Shown here: positions 1-9,279 of the stretch, in pieces
Numbering within the stretch: position 1 is the first letter of the stretch
How the letters are laid out: each line of letters begins with the position of its first letter
Source: Vibrio sp. HDW18
GTDB lineage: Bacteria > Pseudomonadota > Gammaproteobacteria > Enterobacterales > Vibrionaceae
Reading direction: 5' to 3'
DNA length: 64,000 nucleotides
Assembly: GCF_011306175.1 (NCBI RefSeq)
Contig: NZ_CP049913.1
Location: 2,356,001-2,420,000 of the forward strand
The notes under the pieces: model-generated
What the model was told of the DNA's origin: nothing
Seen by the model: the letters and a program-made list of their open reading frames with translations, nothing else
The model's database searches: none
Made by a program: the position numbers and the translations under genes

Positions 1-3000
1 TCCAAGGCTTGCCAAGCCATATCAAGCCAACCGATATCTTGATTGAAACCGTGTCAGACAAGCATGCTCGGGTCCGTCAAATCAATGAAGTGAAAGAGGC
101 GGTCAGCCAGATTGAAGGCGCGCACTGCAAATCTTTTCCGTCGATTGTCGACTACCATGCACAGATGTTTGAATTTGGCGTGATCCCGAAAAAACTGCGC
201 AATAGCTCAGACCGCTCGAAATTCTACCGTTTGATTGAAGCATCGCTTTATGGCGGTATTTCCAGTGCGATCACTCGCTCACTAAGAGATTACCTGCTGC
301 CGCAAAATGGTGGCGTGAAAAAAGCCTTCCAAGATATGGAATCGGCGCTACGTGAAAACCGCATGACGCTGGAAGCGATCAAAACCACGCAAGCGGATCG
401 CGATCTGTTCAAACACCTGATCACCGAATCGACCCACTATGTGGCCGCTGACTACATGCGCCACGCCAATGATCGACATCATAAAGTGGGGCAAACTTTG
501 GCACTGCGTAGTGAACTGTTTGCTGCTCGGACCACCTTGATTGAACAAAACCAGTTGCTGCATCGTGTTCATCAAGAATTAGCTCTGTTGCTGGAGCAAG
601 AAACCGCGTTAGAGCAAGATCACCAAGGCGCATCCGATCACTTGCAGTTGGTGCAAAACGCCCTGCGTCAGCAAGAAAAAATTGAGCGCTATCAAGACGA
701 TCTTGAAGAGCTGAGCTTCCGCCTTGAAGAGCAATTGATGGTGGTCGAAGAGGCGGATCAACAGGTGATGATGGCAGAAGAGCAGGCCACGATCACCGAA
801 GAGGAAGTCGATAGCCTTAAATCACAACTGGCCGATTATCAGCAAGCGCTTGATGTGCAGCAAACGCGGGCTTTGCAATATCAACAAGCCGTGCAAGCGC
901 TCGATAAAGCGCGCGCTTTACTTGGCAAGCCAGAGTTGACTGCGCAAAGTGCACAGGCGTTAGCCGCTCAGCTGAAAGCGGAGCAGGAAACGCGCACCAG
1001 TGAGCTCTTGGCACTCAAACACAAGCTGGATATGTCCGCCGCGGCGGCGCAGCAGTTCAACCATGCATTTGAACTGGTGACGCGTGTGCAAGGTGAGGTG
1101 GTGCGCAGTGATGCTGCCAATCAAGCTCAGCAATTGCTACGTCAAGCACGGGATGCCGAGCATACGCTGCATAATGAGAGCCAGTGGCAAGCGCAGCAAC
1201 GTGATGTGGCGCGTCAGCTTGAGCAGCAGCGTAACGTGCGAGCTCTGGCTAGCCAATATCATCAGCAACATCACGTGGCGTTGGATGATGCCGCGAGCGT
1301 TGAGTTAGAGCGTGAGCGCCACACGGCACAATTGGAAGAGCTGGAAAGTGCGCAGGAAAACTGCCGTGAACAGCGCGGCCAGTTACGCCATCAAGCGCAA
1401 GAATTGCAAACGCAAATTGCCCGTTGTGAGTCGATTGCCCCGGCGTGGATCAAGGCCAGTGATGTGCTACAAACATTGCGTGAGCAAACCGGTGCTGAAC
1501 TGGCCGATAGCCACTCGGTGATGGCGCATATGCAGCAAGTGCTAGAGCGAGAAAAAGTTCAATCACAGGCCAAAGATAAGCTCGCCGAACGGCGCACCAA
1601 ACTGGATAACGAAATTGAGCGTTTAGCTTCTCCCGGTGGCTCTAACGATCCCCGTCTGAAAGGGCTGGCGGATACGCTAGGTGGCGTGCTGCTGTCAGAA
1701 ATCTACGATGACATTGCGATTGATGATGCGCCGTATTTCAGCGCCATGTACGGCCCTGCACGGCACGCGATTGTGGTCTCCGATCTGGCTGGTATCAAAG
1801 AAAAATTGATCGAGCTGGATGATTGTCCAGAAGATCTGTACCTGATTGAAGGTGATGTGGATGCGTTTGATGACAGTTCATTTAACGCGCAAGAGCTGGA
1901 AGGCGCGGTGTGCGTGCAGCTTAATCAGCGCCAAATGCGCTATTCCCGCCTACCAGCTATTCCACTGTTTGGGCGTGCCGCCCGCGAGCAACGCTTAGAG
2001 CTGCTGCGTGAAGAGCGCGATCAAGTGGTGGAAGATCATGCTAAAGCGGCGTTTGATTCGCAAAAACTGCAACGTCTGTACGCCAGCTTTAACCAATTTG
2101 TGGCCACCCACTTACCTGTCGCGTTTGATGCGGATCCTGAGCAAGCCTTGCTCCGTGCGCGTGAGCAGCGTAACCAGCGGCTGCGTTCGATCAGTGAGTT
2201 TGATGCACAAGAGCAACAACTGCGTAGCCAATTGCAAGCGAGCAAACAAGCGTTAGCCGCGCTGGATCAACTTGCGCCGCAAATGAGCCTGCTTGATGAA
2301 CAGACACTGGAAGCACGTTATCAAGAGCTGGAAGAAAAACTGCAACAACTGACGGAAGTGAAAGCCTTTATCGCGGCCCATGGTCGTACCATCAGCGAGT
2401 TGGAAAAAGTGGCGGCAGTACTCGAGGCTGACCCTGAGCAGTTTGATGCGCTGGAGCAACAATACCAGCAAGCGGATCAAGCGTTGCAGCAGCTTAAAGC
2501 GCAAATTTTTGCGCTGGCAGATCTGCTGGAGCGTCGCCACCATTTTGCGTATTCCGATTCGGTCGCACTGCTTAACCAAAGTAGTGAGCTGAGTGAGCAG
2601 CTTAAAGCCAAGTTGGTTCAGGCACAAAGTCAGCGCACTCGCAACCGTGAAGAGCTAAAACAGCGCCAAGCTCAGCTCAGTCAATACCATCAACTGTTGG
2701 CATCACTGAAAAGTTCACATCAAGCCAAATTAGAAACGGTGCAAGAGTTCAAACAAGAGCTGCAAGAGTTTGGCGTGCATGTGGATGATCGCGCATTTGA
2801 GCGTGCCCAGTTGCGTCGTGATGAGTTGCAACAGCAGCTACACACCGCGCGCGGCCGTAAGAGTGAATATGAACGCACGATGACCGCCACTGAGCTAGAG
2901 ATGAAAGCGCTGGTCAAGCGCATGAAAAAAGGCGAGAAAGAGTATCAAGAGCTGCGTACTTTAGTGGTCAATGCTAAAGCAGGCTGGTGCTCGGTCTTGC

Positions 3001-4109
3001 GCTTGGCGCGCGATAACGATGTCGAGCGTCGCTTGCATAAGCGTGAGCTGGCTTACTTATCCGCCGATGAGCTGCGCTCGATGTCCGATAAATCACTTGG
3101 TGCACTGCGTCTGGCGGTGGCCAACAACCAAGATCTGCGTGATGCGCTGCGTCTATCGGAAGATAATAGCCGTCCTGAACGTAAAGTGCTGTTCTACATT
3201 GCGGTGTATCAGCATCTGCGAGAGCGTATCCGCCAAGACATCATTCGTACCGACGATCCGGTCGAAGCGATTGAAGAGATGGAAGTGGAACTGGCTCGCT
3301 TAACCGAAGAGCTGACCCAGCGCGAGCAGCGCTTGGCGATCAGCTCTGATTCGGTGGCGAGTATTATTCGCAAAACCATTCAGCGTGAGCAAAATCGGAT
3401 CCGCATGCTCAACCAAGGTCTGTCGAATATCGCCTTTGGCCAGGTGAATGGGGTGCGCCTCAACGTGAAAGTGCGTGAGAGTCACCAAATTCTGCTGGCA
3501 GGTTTGGCGGAACAGCAAGCGCAGCACAAAGATCTGTTTGAAAGCGCCCGCTATACCTTCTCTGAAGCGATGGCGAAACTGTTCCAACGGGTCAATCCAC
3601 ACATCGATATGGGGCAACGTTCACCGCAAGTACTGGGTGAAGAGCTGCTCGATTATCGTAATTACCTCGAATTGAGTGTGGAAGTGAACCGTGGTGCGGA
3701 TGGTTGGCTGCAAGCCGAATCTGGCGCTTTGTCGACGGGTGAGGCAATTGGTACAGGTCAATCGATTCTGTTGATGGTGGTACAGAGTTGGGAAGAAGAG
3801 TCACGGCGTTTGCGCAGTAAAGATATTGTGCCGTGCCGTCTGTTATTCCTTGATGAAGCCGCACGTCTTGATGGCAAATCAATCGCTACCTTGTTTGAGC
3901 TGTGTGAGCGCCTGGATATGCAGTTACTGATTGCTGCGCCAGAGAACATCAGCCCAGAGCGAGGTACCACTTACAAACTGGTGCGTAAAGTGTTTAAAGA
4001 TCATGAGCACGTACATGTGGTGGGACTACGCGGTTTTGCACAAACTGAAAAGCCCAAAACAGCTGAGCAGACATTCGCCGCACAATTGGCCGGTGAGTTG
4101 ATAGAATAG
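1..4109 (+). CDS. mukB: Chromosome partition protein MukB (5' end outside window)
   Basis: MukB is the SMC-like ATPase of the MukBEF condensin, which compacts and segregates the chromosome. The reading frame is open from the first bases, and the TTG at position 9 is an internal Leu codon, not a start. About 120 N-terminal residues, including the Walker A nucleotide-binding loop, lie upstream of the window (family length is about 1490; 1366 are seen after position 9). Visible parts are long Gln/Glu/Leu-rich coiled coils, a compact hinge near nt 1640-1990 (GGVLLSEIYDD), a second coiled coil, and the C-terminal ATPase head with the signature SGALSTGEAIGTGQS near nt 3720 and Walker B LLFLDEAARLD near nt 3840. 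MukF and MukE are normally just upstream. A strong terminator follows the stop. Identification is certain. Confidence 0.97.
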   Translation, partial: QGLPSHIKPTDILIETVSDKHARVRQINEVKEAVSQIEGAHCKSFPSIVDYHAQMFEFGVIPKKLRNSSDRSKFYRLIEASLYGGISSAITRSLRDYLLPQNGGVKKAFQDMESALRENRMTLEAIKTTQADRDLFKHLITESTHYVAADYMRHANDRHHKVGQTLALRSELFAARTTLIEQNQLLHRVHQELALLLEQETALEQDHQGASDHLQLVQNALRQQEKIERYQDDLEELSFRLEEQLMVVEEADQQVMMAEEQATITEEEVDSLKSQLADYQQALDVQQTRALQYQQAVQALDKARALLGKPELTAQSAQALAAQLKAEQETRTSELLALKHKLDMSAAAAQQFNHAFELVTRVQGEVVRSDAANQAQQLLRQARDAEHTLHNESQWQAQQRDVARQLEQQRNVRALASQYHQQHHVALDDAASVELERERHTAQLEELESAQENCREQRGQLRHQAQELQTQIARCESIAPAWIKASDVLQTLREQTGAELADSHSVMAHMQQVLEREKVQSQAKDKLAERRTKLDNEIERLASPGGSNDPRLKGLADTLGGVLLSEIYDDIAIDDAPYFSAMYGPARHAIVVSDLAGIKEKLIELDDCPEDLYLIEGDVDAFDDSSFNAQELEGAVCVQLNQRQMRYSRLPAIPLFGRAAREQRLELLREERDQVVEDHAKAAFDSQKLQRLYASFNQFVATHLPVAFDADPEQALLRAREQRNQRLRSISEFDAQEQQLRSQLQASKQALAALDQLAPQMSLLDEQTLEARYQELEEKLQQLTEVKAFIAAHGRTISELEKVAAVLEADPEQFDALEQQYQQADQALQQLKAQIFALADLLERRHHFAYSDSVALLNQSSELSEQLKAKLVQAQSQRTRNREELKQRQAQLSQYHQLLASLKSSHQAKLETVQEFKQELQEFGVHVDDRAFERAQLRRDELQQQLHTARGRKSEYERTMTATELEMKALVKRMKKGEKEYQELRTLVVNAKAGWCSVLRLARDNDVERRLHKRELAYLSADELRSMSDKSLGALRLAVANNQDLRDALRLSEDNSRPERKVLFYIAVYQHLRERIRQDIIRTDDPVEAIEEMEVELARLTEELTQREQRLAISSDSVASIIRKTIQREQNRIRMLNQGLSNIAFGQVNGVRLNVKVRESHQILLAGLAEQQAQHKDLFESARYTFSEAMAKLFQRVNPHIDMGQRSPQVLGEELLDYRNYLELSVEVNRGADGWLQAESGALSTGEAIGTGQSILLMVVQSWEEESRRLRSKDIVPCRLLFLDEAARLDGKSIATLFELCERLDMQLLIAAPENISPERGTTYKLVRKVFKDHEHVHVVGLRGFAQTEKPKTAEQTFAAQLAGELIE

Positions 4110-4137
4110 TCGATGCTCATCAGTGCTTGAAATGAAC

Positions 4138-4162
4138 ACGCCTTCCATTTGGAAGGCGTTTT
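4138..4162 (+). terminator. Intrinsic terminator after mukB
   Basis: A perfect 9-bp stem ACGCCTTCC/GGAAGGCGT with an ATTT loop is followed by a short T run. It lies 29 bp after the mukB stop and closes that transcription unit. Confidence 0.85.
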
Positions 4163-4283
4163 ACCTTTCTTAGTTGAAGCTGCTGGGTGCGTTCAATCCA
4201 ATAGTTGGTATTGCTAGGTTTGATTGCACTGGTTTAATGGGGCTATGACTGCTTTCGGTGCTACCGATGCTTTGAAAATACCC

Positions 4284-4317
4284 CCTTCTCTCCTCCCCCT
4301 AAAAGGGGGGAAGAAGG
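4284..4317 (-). terminator. Likely intrinsic terminator after ygiQ
   Basis: A C-rich/G-rich imperfect inverted repeat (CCTTCTC..TCCCCC against GGGGGGAAGAAGG) lies just beyond the ygiQ stop. Read on the minus strand it is followed by TATTTTC. The stem has a bulge, so the call is less firm than for the mukB terminator. Confidence 0.6.
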
Positions 4318-4327
4318 CAAATAGGGT

Positions 4328-6694
4328 TTAACGAGCGCGTGGAGCTTGGCGCTGCGTATTGCCACGACTCGCAGGGCGACCAGAACCTGATGGCTTACCA
4401 CCGGTAGCGTTACCCCGTTGACCCGAGTGGCCGCGGTTTTGTTCACCTCGAGCCGGTTTGCTTGCCGCAGGCTTATTTGCTGTCGGTCTGCTACCGCTAG
4501 CTTGACTACCTGCGGGTTTGCCCTGATGGGATTTATTGTTACTGTTCGGACGACCTTGACCAGCGGATTTGTTACCGCGTAGCGCATCAAAACCCGGTTG
4601 ACTCTGGGTATGCTTGGTCGCAAAACGGTTGGTTCCGTGACGACCCGATTTGCGGCTTTGCGCTGGAGTGATCTGATCGCTATCTTTTTCAGGGATCAGG
4701 CACTCAGGGCGGTCACCAATCAGATGGCGTTTACCCATGGCAATCAACGCTTCACGCAGCAGTGGCCAGTTGGCCGGATCATGGTAGCGCAGCAGTGCTT
4801 TATGCAAGCGGCGCTGTGTTTCGCCTTTCGCAACGGGCACCTTTTCCGGTTTCTTGTATTTTACCCGTTTCAGCGGATTGACTTCCGAATGGTACATTGC
4901 GGTTGCATTACACATTGGCGATGGATAGAAGTTTTGTACCTGATCGCAGCGGTAGTTGTTGGCTTTTAGCCACAGCGCCAAATTGAGCATATCTACATCT
5001 TCGGTACCCGGGTGAGCGGCGATGAAGTAAGGGATCAGGTACTGTATTTTGCCCGCTTCGGCACTGTATTTTTCAAACAGCTCTTTAAAGCGATCATAGG
5101 TACCCATGCCCGGTTTCATCATCATACTCAGAGGGCCTTGCTCGGTATGCTCAGGAGCAATCTTCAAATAGCCGCCCACGTGATGAGTCACCAATTCACG
5201 TACATACTCCGGTGATTCAATCGCTAAGTCATAGCGCACGCCAGAGGCGATCACTACTTTCTTAATCCCTTGTACGTTACGAGCCTCACGATACAGATCG
5301 ATGGTGTGTCGATGATCGGTATTGAGCTTATGACAGATGCCCGGGAATACACAGCTTGGACGACGACAGTTGGCTTCCGCTTTCGGATCCGAACAGCCAA
5401 GGCGATACATGTTAGCGGTAGGGCCACCTAAATCGGAAATCACCCCAGTAAAGCCCGGCACTTTATCGCGGATCTCTTTGAGTTCATTGATGATCGACTC
5501 TTGCGAGCGGTTTTGAATAATCCGCCCTTCATGCTCAGTGATCGAGCAGAATGAACAGCCACCAAAACAGCCACGCATAATGTTGACTGAGGTTTTGATC
5601 ATGTCGTAAGCCGGGATCTTGGCATCACCATATTTCGGGTGTGGCACACGGGCGTAGTACAGACCAAACACGTAATCCATCTCTTCGGTGGTGAGCGGGA
5701 TCGGCGCTGAGTTTACCCACAGTTCACGGTCGCCATGACGCTGCACCAGCGCGCGTCCCGAATACGGGTTGGTTTCTAAATGCAGCACTCGGCTGGCGTG
5801 AGCGTACAAAATGCGGTCATTGACCAATTTTTCAAACGAAGGCAGACGCACCGCAGTGGTTTTGCAATCGTGGCGAGATGGGCGCACAGTGATCGGTTGG
5901 GCTGCTTGATCATCATTTTTGGTCGCACATTGGGTTTCCACTTCGTACGGATTGGTTGGGACAAACGGCTTGTTTGGCTGATCAAGACGCGTGGAGTCGA
6001 TAATTTTAAAATGGGCTGGCACTTGAGTCAGATTGACCGCGGTACCGCGGACATTGGTCATCTGTTGGATAGTTTCACCATTGGCTAAGCGATGAGCCAC
6101 TTCGATCAAGGCTCGTTCTGCGTTACCAAACAGTAGAATATCGGCTTTGGCATCAAACAGCACGGAGCGGCGCACTTTATCCGACCAGTAGTCGTAATGG
6201 GCGACACGGCGCAAACTGGCTTCAATACCACCAAGCACAATTGGCACATCTTTATAAGCTTCACGGCAGCGTTGTGAATACACCAACGAGCAACGATCTG
6301 GGCGCACACCGCCTTTATTATTTGGTGTGTAGGCGTCGTCATGGCGAATTTTTTTATCCGCAGTATAGCGGTTAATCATCGAATCCATATTGCCCGCCGT
6401 AACGCCGAAAAATAGATTCGGTTTACCGAGCGCCATAAAAGCGTCTTTGGTTTGCCAGTGCGGCTGAGCAATAATCCCAACCCGAAAGCCTTGCGCTTCT
6501 AATAAACGGCCGATAATTGCCATACCAAAGCTAGGATGATCAACATAGGCATCGCCGGTTACAATGATAATGTCACAGCTATCCCAGCCCAACTGATCCA
6601 TTTCCTCGCGACTGGTCGGTAAGAATGGCGCGGTGCCGAAACATTCGGCCCAGTATTTTTTGTAGTGGTGGATAGGGGTGATTTCGCTGTGCAT
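4328..6694 (-). CDS. ygiQ: YgiQ family radical SAM protein
   Basis: This is a member of the UPF0313/YgiQ radical SAM family; its substrate is not established. The [4Fe-4S]-binding motif CFGGCSFC (Cx3Cx2C) sits near residue 375, preceded by the family N-terminal region ([13 protein letters not shown] near residue 14, [10 protein letters not shown] near residue 48) that resembles a B12-binding-like fold. The core ends near residue 690. The last ~100 residues are a low-complexity tail rich in Gly, Ser, Asn, Lys, Arg and Pro, which makes this protein (788 aa) about 50 residues longer than E. coli YgiQ. The gene is monocistronic, convergent with mukB and divergent from the membrane-protein gene at 6953. 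The ATG at 6694 fits the family N-terminus. Confidence 0.93.
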   Translation of the reverse strand: MHSEITPIHHYKKYWAECFGTAPFLPTSREEMDQLGWDSCDIIIVTGDAYVDHPSFGMAIIGRLLEAQGFRVGIIAQPHWQTKDAFMALGKPNLFFGVTAGNMDSMINRYTADKKIRHDDAYTPNNKGGVRPDRCSLVYSQRCREAYKDVPIVLGGIEASLRRVAHYDYWSDKVRRSVLFDAKADILLFGNAERALIEVAHRLANGETIQQMTNVRGTAVNLTQVPAHFKIIDSTRLDQPNKPFVPTNPYEVETQCATKNDDQAAQPITVRPSRHDCKTTAVRLPSFEKLVNDRILYAHASRVLHLETNPYSGRALVQRHGDRELWVNSAPIPLTTEEMDYVFGLYYARVPHPKYGDAKIPAYDMIKTSVNIMRGCFGGCSFCSITEHEGRIIQNRSQESIINELKEIRDKVPGFTGVISDLGGPTANMYRLGCSDPKAEANCRRPSCVFPGICHKLNTDHRHTIDLYREARNVQGIKKVVIASGVRYDLAIESPEYVRELVTHHVGGYLKIAPEHTEQGPLSMMMKPGMGTYDRFKELFEKYSAEAGKIQYLIPYFIAAHPGTEDVDMLNLALWLKANNYRCDQVQNFYPSPMCNATAMYHSEVNPLKRVKYKKPEKVPVAKGETQRRLHKALLRYHDPANWPLLREALIAMGKRHLIGDRPECLIPEKDSDQITPAQSRKSGRHGTNRFATKHTQSQPGFDALRGNKSAGQGRPNSNNKSHQGKPAGSQASGSRPTANKPAASKPARGEQNRGHSGQRGNATGGKPSGSGRPASRGNTQRQAPRAR

Positions 6695-6889
6695 ATGGCC
6701 GCCTCAAGATTAAGAGGGCGGCATTATAGCGGCTTGGCTGCTGACTATCTAGCGCAACATTTCCGTAAAATAGATAGGGATTATTGCCAACACTGACATG
6801 GCTCTAAGCTGAGCTTCGGAGCAGGATTTTTGTATGCCAATTTTCTGCATTGTGGATGGATTAATGATCGGCTAGCCATTTAGGTACGT

Positions 6890-6919
6890 TTGGGATTTGT
6901 GCATGAGGTTTGCTATTAT
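6890..6919 (+). promoter_or_regulatory. Candidate sigma70 promoter for the gene at 6953
   Basis: TTGGGA (6890-6895) and TATTAT (6914-6919) are separated by 18 bp and end 33 bp before the ATG at 6953. This is a sequence match only. Confidence 0.4.
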
Positions 6920-6952
6920 CGGCGGTCTGTTCCGCTGTCTGATTAGCCTACT

Positions 6953-7636
6953 ATGCTTGATTCTTTACTCTCCGTACTCGCCCCAATGCTGTTGGGGGCT
7001 CAAATCATAATGACTTTAGTGTTGGTGAAGGGCGAAATTTGCCCCGGTCAACGTGGCCGGCTGCATAAATTGTTGCCTGTGCTACTCGCATTATGGTTGG
7101 CGATGGCGTCACTCAACCTTGTCGCTTTATTGGTGGCGTTGACGCTGTTTTATTTTTATTCACAAGTACAAACGCAAAAAACTCGTGAACAAGGCCCGTT
7201 GTGGGTTCTTTATTTCGCCAATGGTTTCGCGCTGGTCTATGTGCTGATGTTGGCGAGTCAAGCGCCCGTCTGGTCTGCATCGCTGATGGTATTAGCATCG
7301 GTTGCTTTGCTCGGAGCATTATTTGCCCATCTGTTATTAAGCCTTGCTCGTTCACGCTTACAAGCATTCCAGCGCATTTTACCTGTGGTTGGGGTGATCG
7401 CGGCCATGCTGATCGCACTGTGTATTCTGCCGTATATACATGGGTTAGATGAAAACCAGATCGGCAGATTAGTGCAGCCGATTTTGCTGAATTTAGCGGT
7501 GTTGATCATCGGTTGTATAGTGTGGTGCTGGCATTTACTTTCCGCGGCTAGCGCCAATAAATGGCAATTAGCCGCTGCACTGTGTTTGCAGCTCAAGGCG
7601 GCGAGTGGTTTGTACGCGCTCTATTTTCTGGTTTAA
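6953..7636 (+). CDS. Hypothetical multi-pass inner membrane protein
   Basis: I do not recognise a family. The 227-residue protein is highly hydrophobic, with about seven membrane-spanning stretches (residues ~5-25, 41-70, 82-100, 104-130, 142-162, 173-193, 207-226) separated by short basic loops such as RGRLHK and ARSRLQ. No catalytic motif or signal sequence beyond the first membrane helix is visible. It stands alone: it is divergent from ygiQ, and a DUF4250 gene follows after 114 bp on the same strand. A plausible promoter lies directly upstream, but no good Shine-Dalgarno is seen before the ATG. It could be a small transporter or a membrane regulator; the sequence alone does not decide. 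Confidence 0.75.
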   Translation: MLDSLLSVLAPMLLGAQIIMTLVLVKGEICPGQRGRLHKLLPVLLALWLAMASLNLVALLVALTLFYFYSQVQTQKTREQGPLWVLYFANGFALVYVLMLASQAPVWSASLMVLASVALLGALFAHLLLSLARSRLQAFQRILPVVGVIAAMLIALCILPYIHGLDENQIGRLVQPILLNLAVLIIGCIVWCWHLLSAASANKWQLAAALCLQLKAASGLYALYFLV

Positions 7637-7750
7637 GCCTCTGCCGCACCTAGGTTTGCGTGATCACTTTCCGTTGTGCCAATAGCGACTATGCTTAATG
7701 AGATTGGCGGCGGAAACGCTGAGTGAAAATATTCAGTCAGGAGTGATGTG

Positions 7751-7951
7751 ATGGATCTGAGTAACCTACGCAATATTAATAGTGTGATTTTATTGGGCAT
7801 CGTTAATGAAAAGCTGCGCTTAGAGTGCGCCAGTTTGGATGAATTGATCAGTACTTATGAAATGGATATGCAACATCTGGTTAGCAAGTTCGATGGGCTT
7901 GGCTACCAATACGATCCTTCGTCTAATCAATTCAAATCCTACCCGCACTAG
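7751..7951 (+). CDS. DUF4250 domain-containing protein
   Basis: A 67-residue small protein (66 from the chosen ATG) of the DUF4250 family, recognised from NINSVILLGIVNEKLR near the N-terminus and the FDGLGYQYDPSSNQF ending. The fold is expected to be a small helical, winged-helix-like domain; function is unknown. The ATG at 7751 is preferred over the GTG three bases upstream because AGGAG (7739-7743) then has a normal 7-nt spacing. metR converges on it, with only 24 bp between the two stops and no clear terminator there. Confidence 0.8.
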   Translation: MDLSNLRNINSVILLGIVNEKLRLECASLDELISTYEMDMQHLVSKFDGLGYQYDPSSNQFKSYPH

Positions 7952-7975
7952 ACTGGTTATACATGAGCTTTACTA

Positions 7976-8887
7976 TCAAGCCATCTTGATCCCCTCAAGA
8001 TGGCTTTTGCATTGCTGGCGGGCAGTGGCAAAGAAAGCTTGTAGATAGTGCTTGTCTTTTTCACTGTGGCGAACTGCCGCAAATAAGCGTCGCCATAAGC
8101 CACGGCCCAGCGGCTTACTGGTGATCAAACCTTGGCGTGAAAACTCACTGATCGCCCAATTAGGCAGGGCGGCGACGCCTAAACCAGCAGAAACCATTTG
8201 TACCAGCATCAAGGTGTTGTCCGCTTGCTTCCAGCGTGCAGGCTCTATTCCGGCGGGTTGCAAAAAGTGTTTGACCACATCTAAGCGCTGTTTTTGGACC
8301 GGATAGGTGAGCATGGTTTGATTAGCTAAATCTTGTGGCTCAATTAGCGCTTTATCAGCCAACGGGTGAGCTATTCCCGTGATCAGGCGCATTTCAAAAT
8401 CAAACAACGGTTCGTAGTGAACTTCAGAACGCGGCAAAATATCGGAAGTGATCAGTAAATCCAACTCACCGCTTAACAATGCTGGTAGTGGTTCAAAACC
8501 GAAGCCGGAGGAAAAATCCAAGCCGACACTCGGCCAATGAGACTGATATTCACGCAGCGCTGGCATCAACCACTGAAAGCACGAATGGCATTCAATTGCC
8601 ATGTGCAGGCGACCATGCACATCCTCTTTCAGGCTGGCGAGTTCATGCTCGGCACGCGTCATCTTGGGTAGCACATCAGTGGCTAAGCGCAGCAGTATTT
8701 CCCCTTCCGCGGTAAAGCGTACAGGGCGGGTTTTACGTAAAAACAGTTGGCCACCGATACGCGCCTCCAAATCTTTAATTTGATGAGAGAGGGCAGACTG
8801 GGTGAGATGTAGCGCCGTTGCTGTCGCGGTCAGCGATCCGGTCTCACGTAATACCAGCAGCGTTTTTAAATGTTTCAACTCTATCAT
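7976..8887 (-). CDS. metR: LysR-type regulator MetR
   Basis: MetR activates methionine genes, above all metE, using homocysteine as co-effector. The 303-residue protein has an N-terminal winged helix-turn-helix (residues 1-60: LKTLLVLRETGSLTATA, LTQSALSHQIKDLE) and a C-terminal LysR substrate-binding domain (about 90-295). Length and sequence fit the MetR subfamily. It is transcribed divergently from metE, the classic MetR arrangement, with 392 bp between the two starts. That gap also holds an ERIC element and candidate MetJ boxes, so metR is probably repressed by MetJ and autoregulated as in enterobacteria (inference from the family). Confidence 0.93.
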   Translation of the reverse strand: MIELKHLKTLLVLRETGSLTATATALHLTQSALSHQIKDLEARIGGQLFLRKTRPVRFTAEGEILLRLATDVLPKMTRAEHELASLKEDVHGRLHMAIECHSCFQWLMPALREYQSHWPSVGLDFSSGFGFEPLPALLSGELDLLITSDILPRSEVHYEPLFDFEMRLITGIAHPLADKALIEPQDLANQTMLTYPVQKQRLDVVKHFLQPAGIEPARWKQADNTLMLVQMVSAGLGVAALPNWAISEFSRQGLITSKPLGRGLWRRLFAAVRHSEKDKHYLQAFFATARQQCKSHLEGIKMA

Positions 8888-8930
8888 GAGTGGCTCTCAT
8901 TGTTCCTTAAGCTCATTGGTCATGTTGGCG

Positions 8931-9034
8931 ATCCCCTTGCTACTTGAAGTTGCAGCGGTGTTGGCTACGTTCGCCTATGTGGTTGGGGACTCACTCACTT
9001 GCCGCCTACCTGCAACTCCAAGTGGTTTGGGGAT
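8931..9034. repeat. ERIC (intergenic repeat unit), internally shortened copy
   Basis: A 104-bp imperfect palindrome bounded by ATCCCC and GGGGAT. It carries the hallmark ERIC segments CTACTTGAAGTTGCAGC, GGGGACTCACTCACTTGCC and CGCCTACCTGCAACTCCAAG. It matches the copies at 29381 and 48665 at both ends but is 24 bp shorter. The missing bases are in the centre, where the other copies read CACCCCAATCACA..., and the remaining centre reads CTATGTGGTTGGGG. It lies between metR and metE, on the metR side of the candidate operators. Confidence 0.8.
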
Positions 9035-9060
9035 AAGTTACGCTGATATTATGGGCGTGT

Positions 9061-9198
9061 AAACATCCGGATGGCTAAATAATTTAAGATAAACTAATCA
9101 TCAATCGGCTTAACATGAAAATTTCTAATCAAGAACTTGAATAAATGGACCTTGTTCTGTCGCTCTGAATATTTGATATTTTAGCCATCCAGACATCT
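9061..9198. promoter_or_regulatory. metE control region with two MetJ-like double boxes
   Basis: Two pairs of adjacent 8-mers resemble the MetJ box AGACGTCT: AAACATCC+GGATGGCT (9061-9076) and AGCCATCC+AGACATCT (9183-9198). AGACATCT matches 7 of 8 positions; the others match about 5 of 8. The two sites share an 11-bp inverted repeat, GGATGGCTAAA (9069-9079) and TTTAGCCATCC (9180-9190), about 110 bp apart. No convincing full MetR box (TGAAN5TTCA) was found, only half sites. The MetJ call is inference from motif and position. Confidence 0.5.
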
Positions 9199-9213
9199 TT
9201 TGATGTGCTGAGT

Positions 9214-9241
9214 CAACCATCAACCATCAACCATCAACCAT
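9214..9241 (+). repeat. Tandem repeat (CAACCAT)x4
   Basis: Four perfect head-to-tail copies of the 7-mer CAACCAT lie 38 bp before the metE start codon, between the candidate MetJ site and the ribosome binding site. Copy number could vary by slippage. Confidence 0.95.
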
Positions 9242-9279
9242 AGAACTTGCACGATCTTGATTATTGAGAAGGATTTTTT

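Noticed and set aside
9-11. TTG at position 9 as the start of mukB
   Set aside because: The frame is open to the window edge and MukB needs about 120 more N-terminal residues including Walker A; the TTG is an internal Leu codon.
2253-2627. Minus-strand ORF of 124 codons inside mukB
   Set aside because: Shadow of the Gln/Leu-rich coiled-coil coding region.
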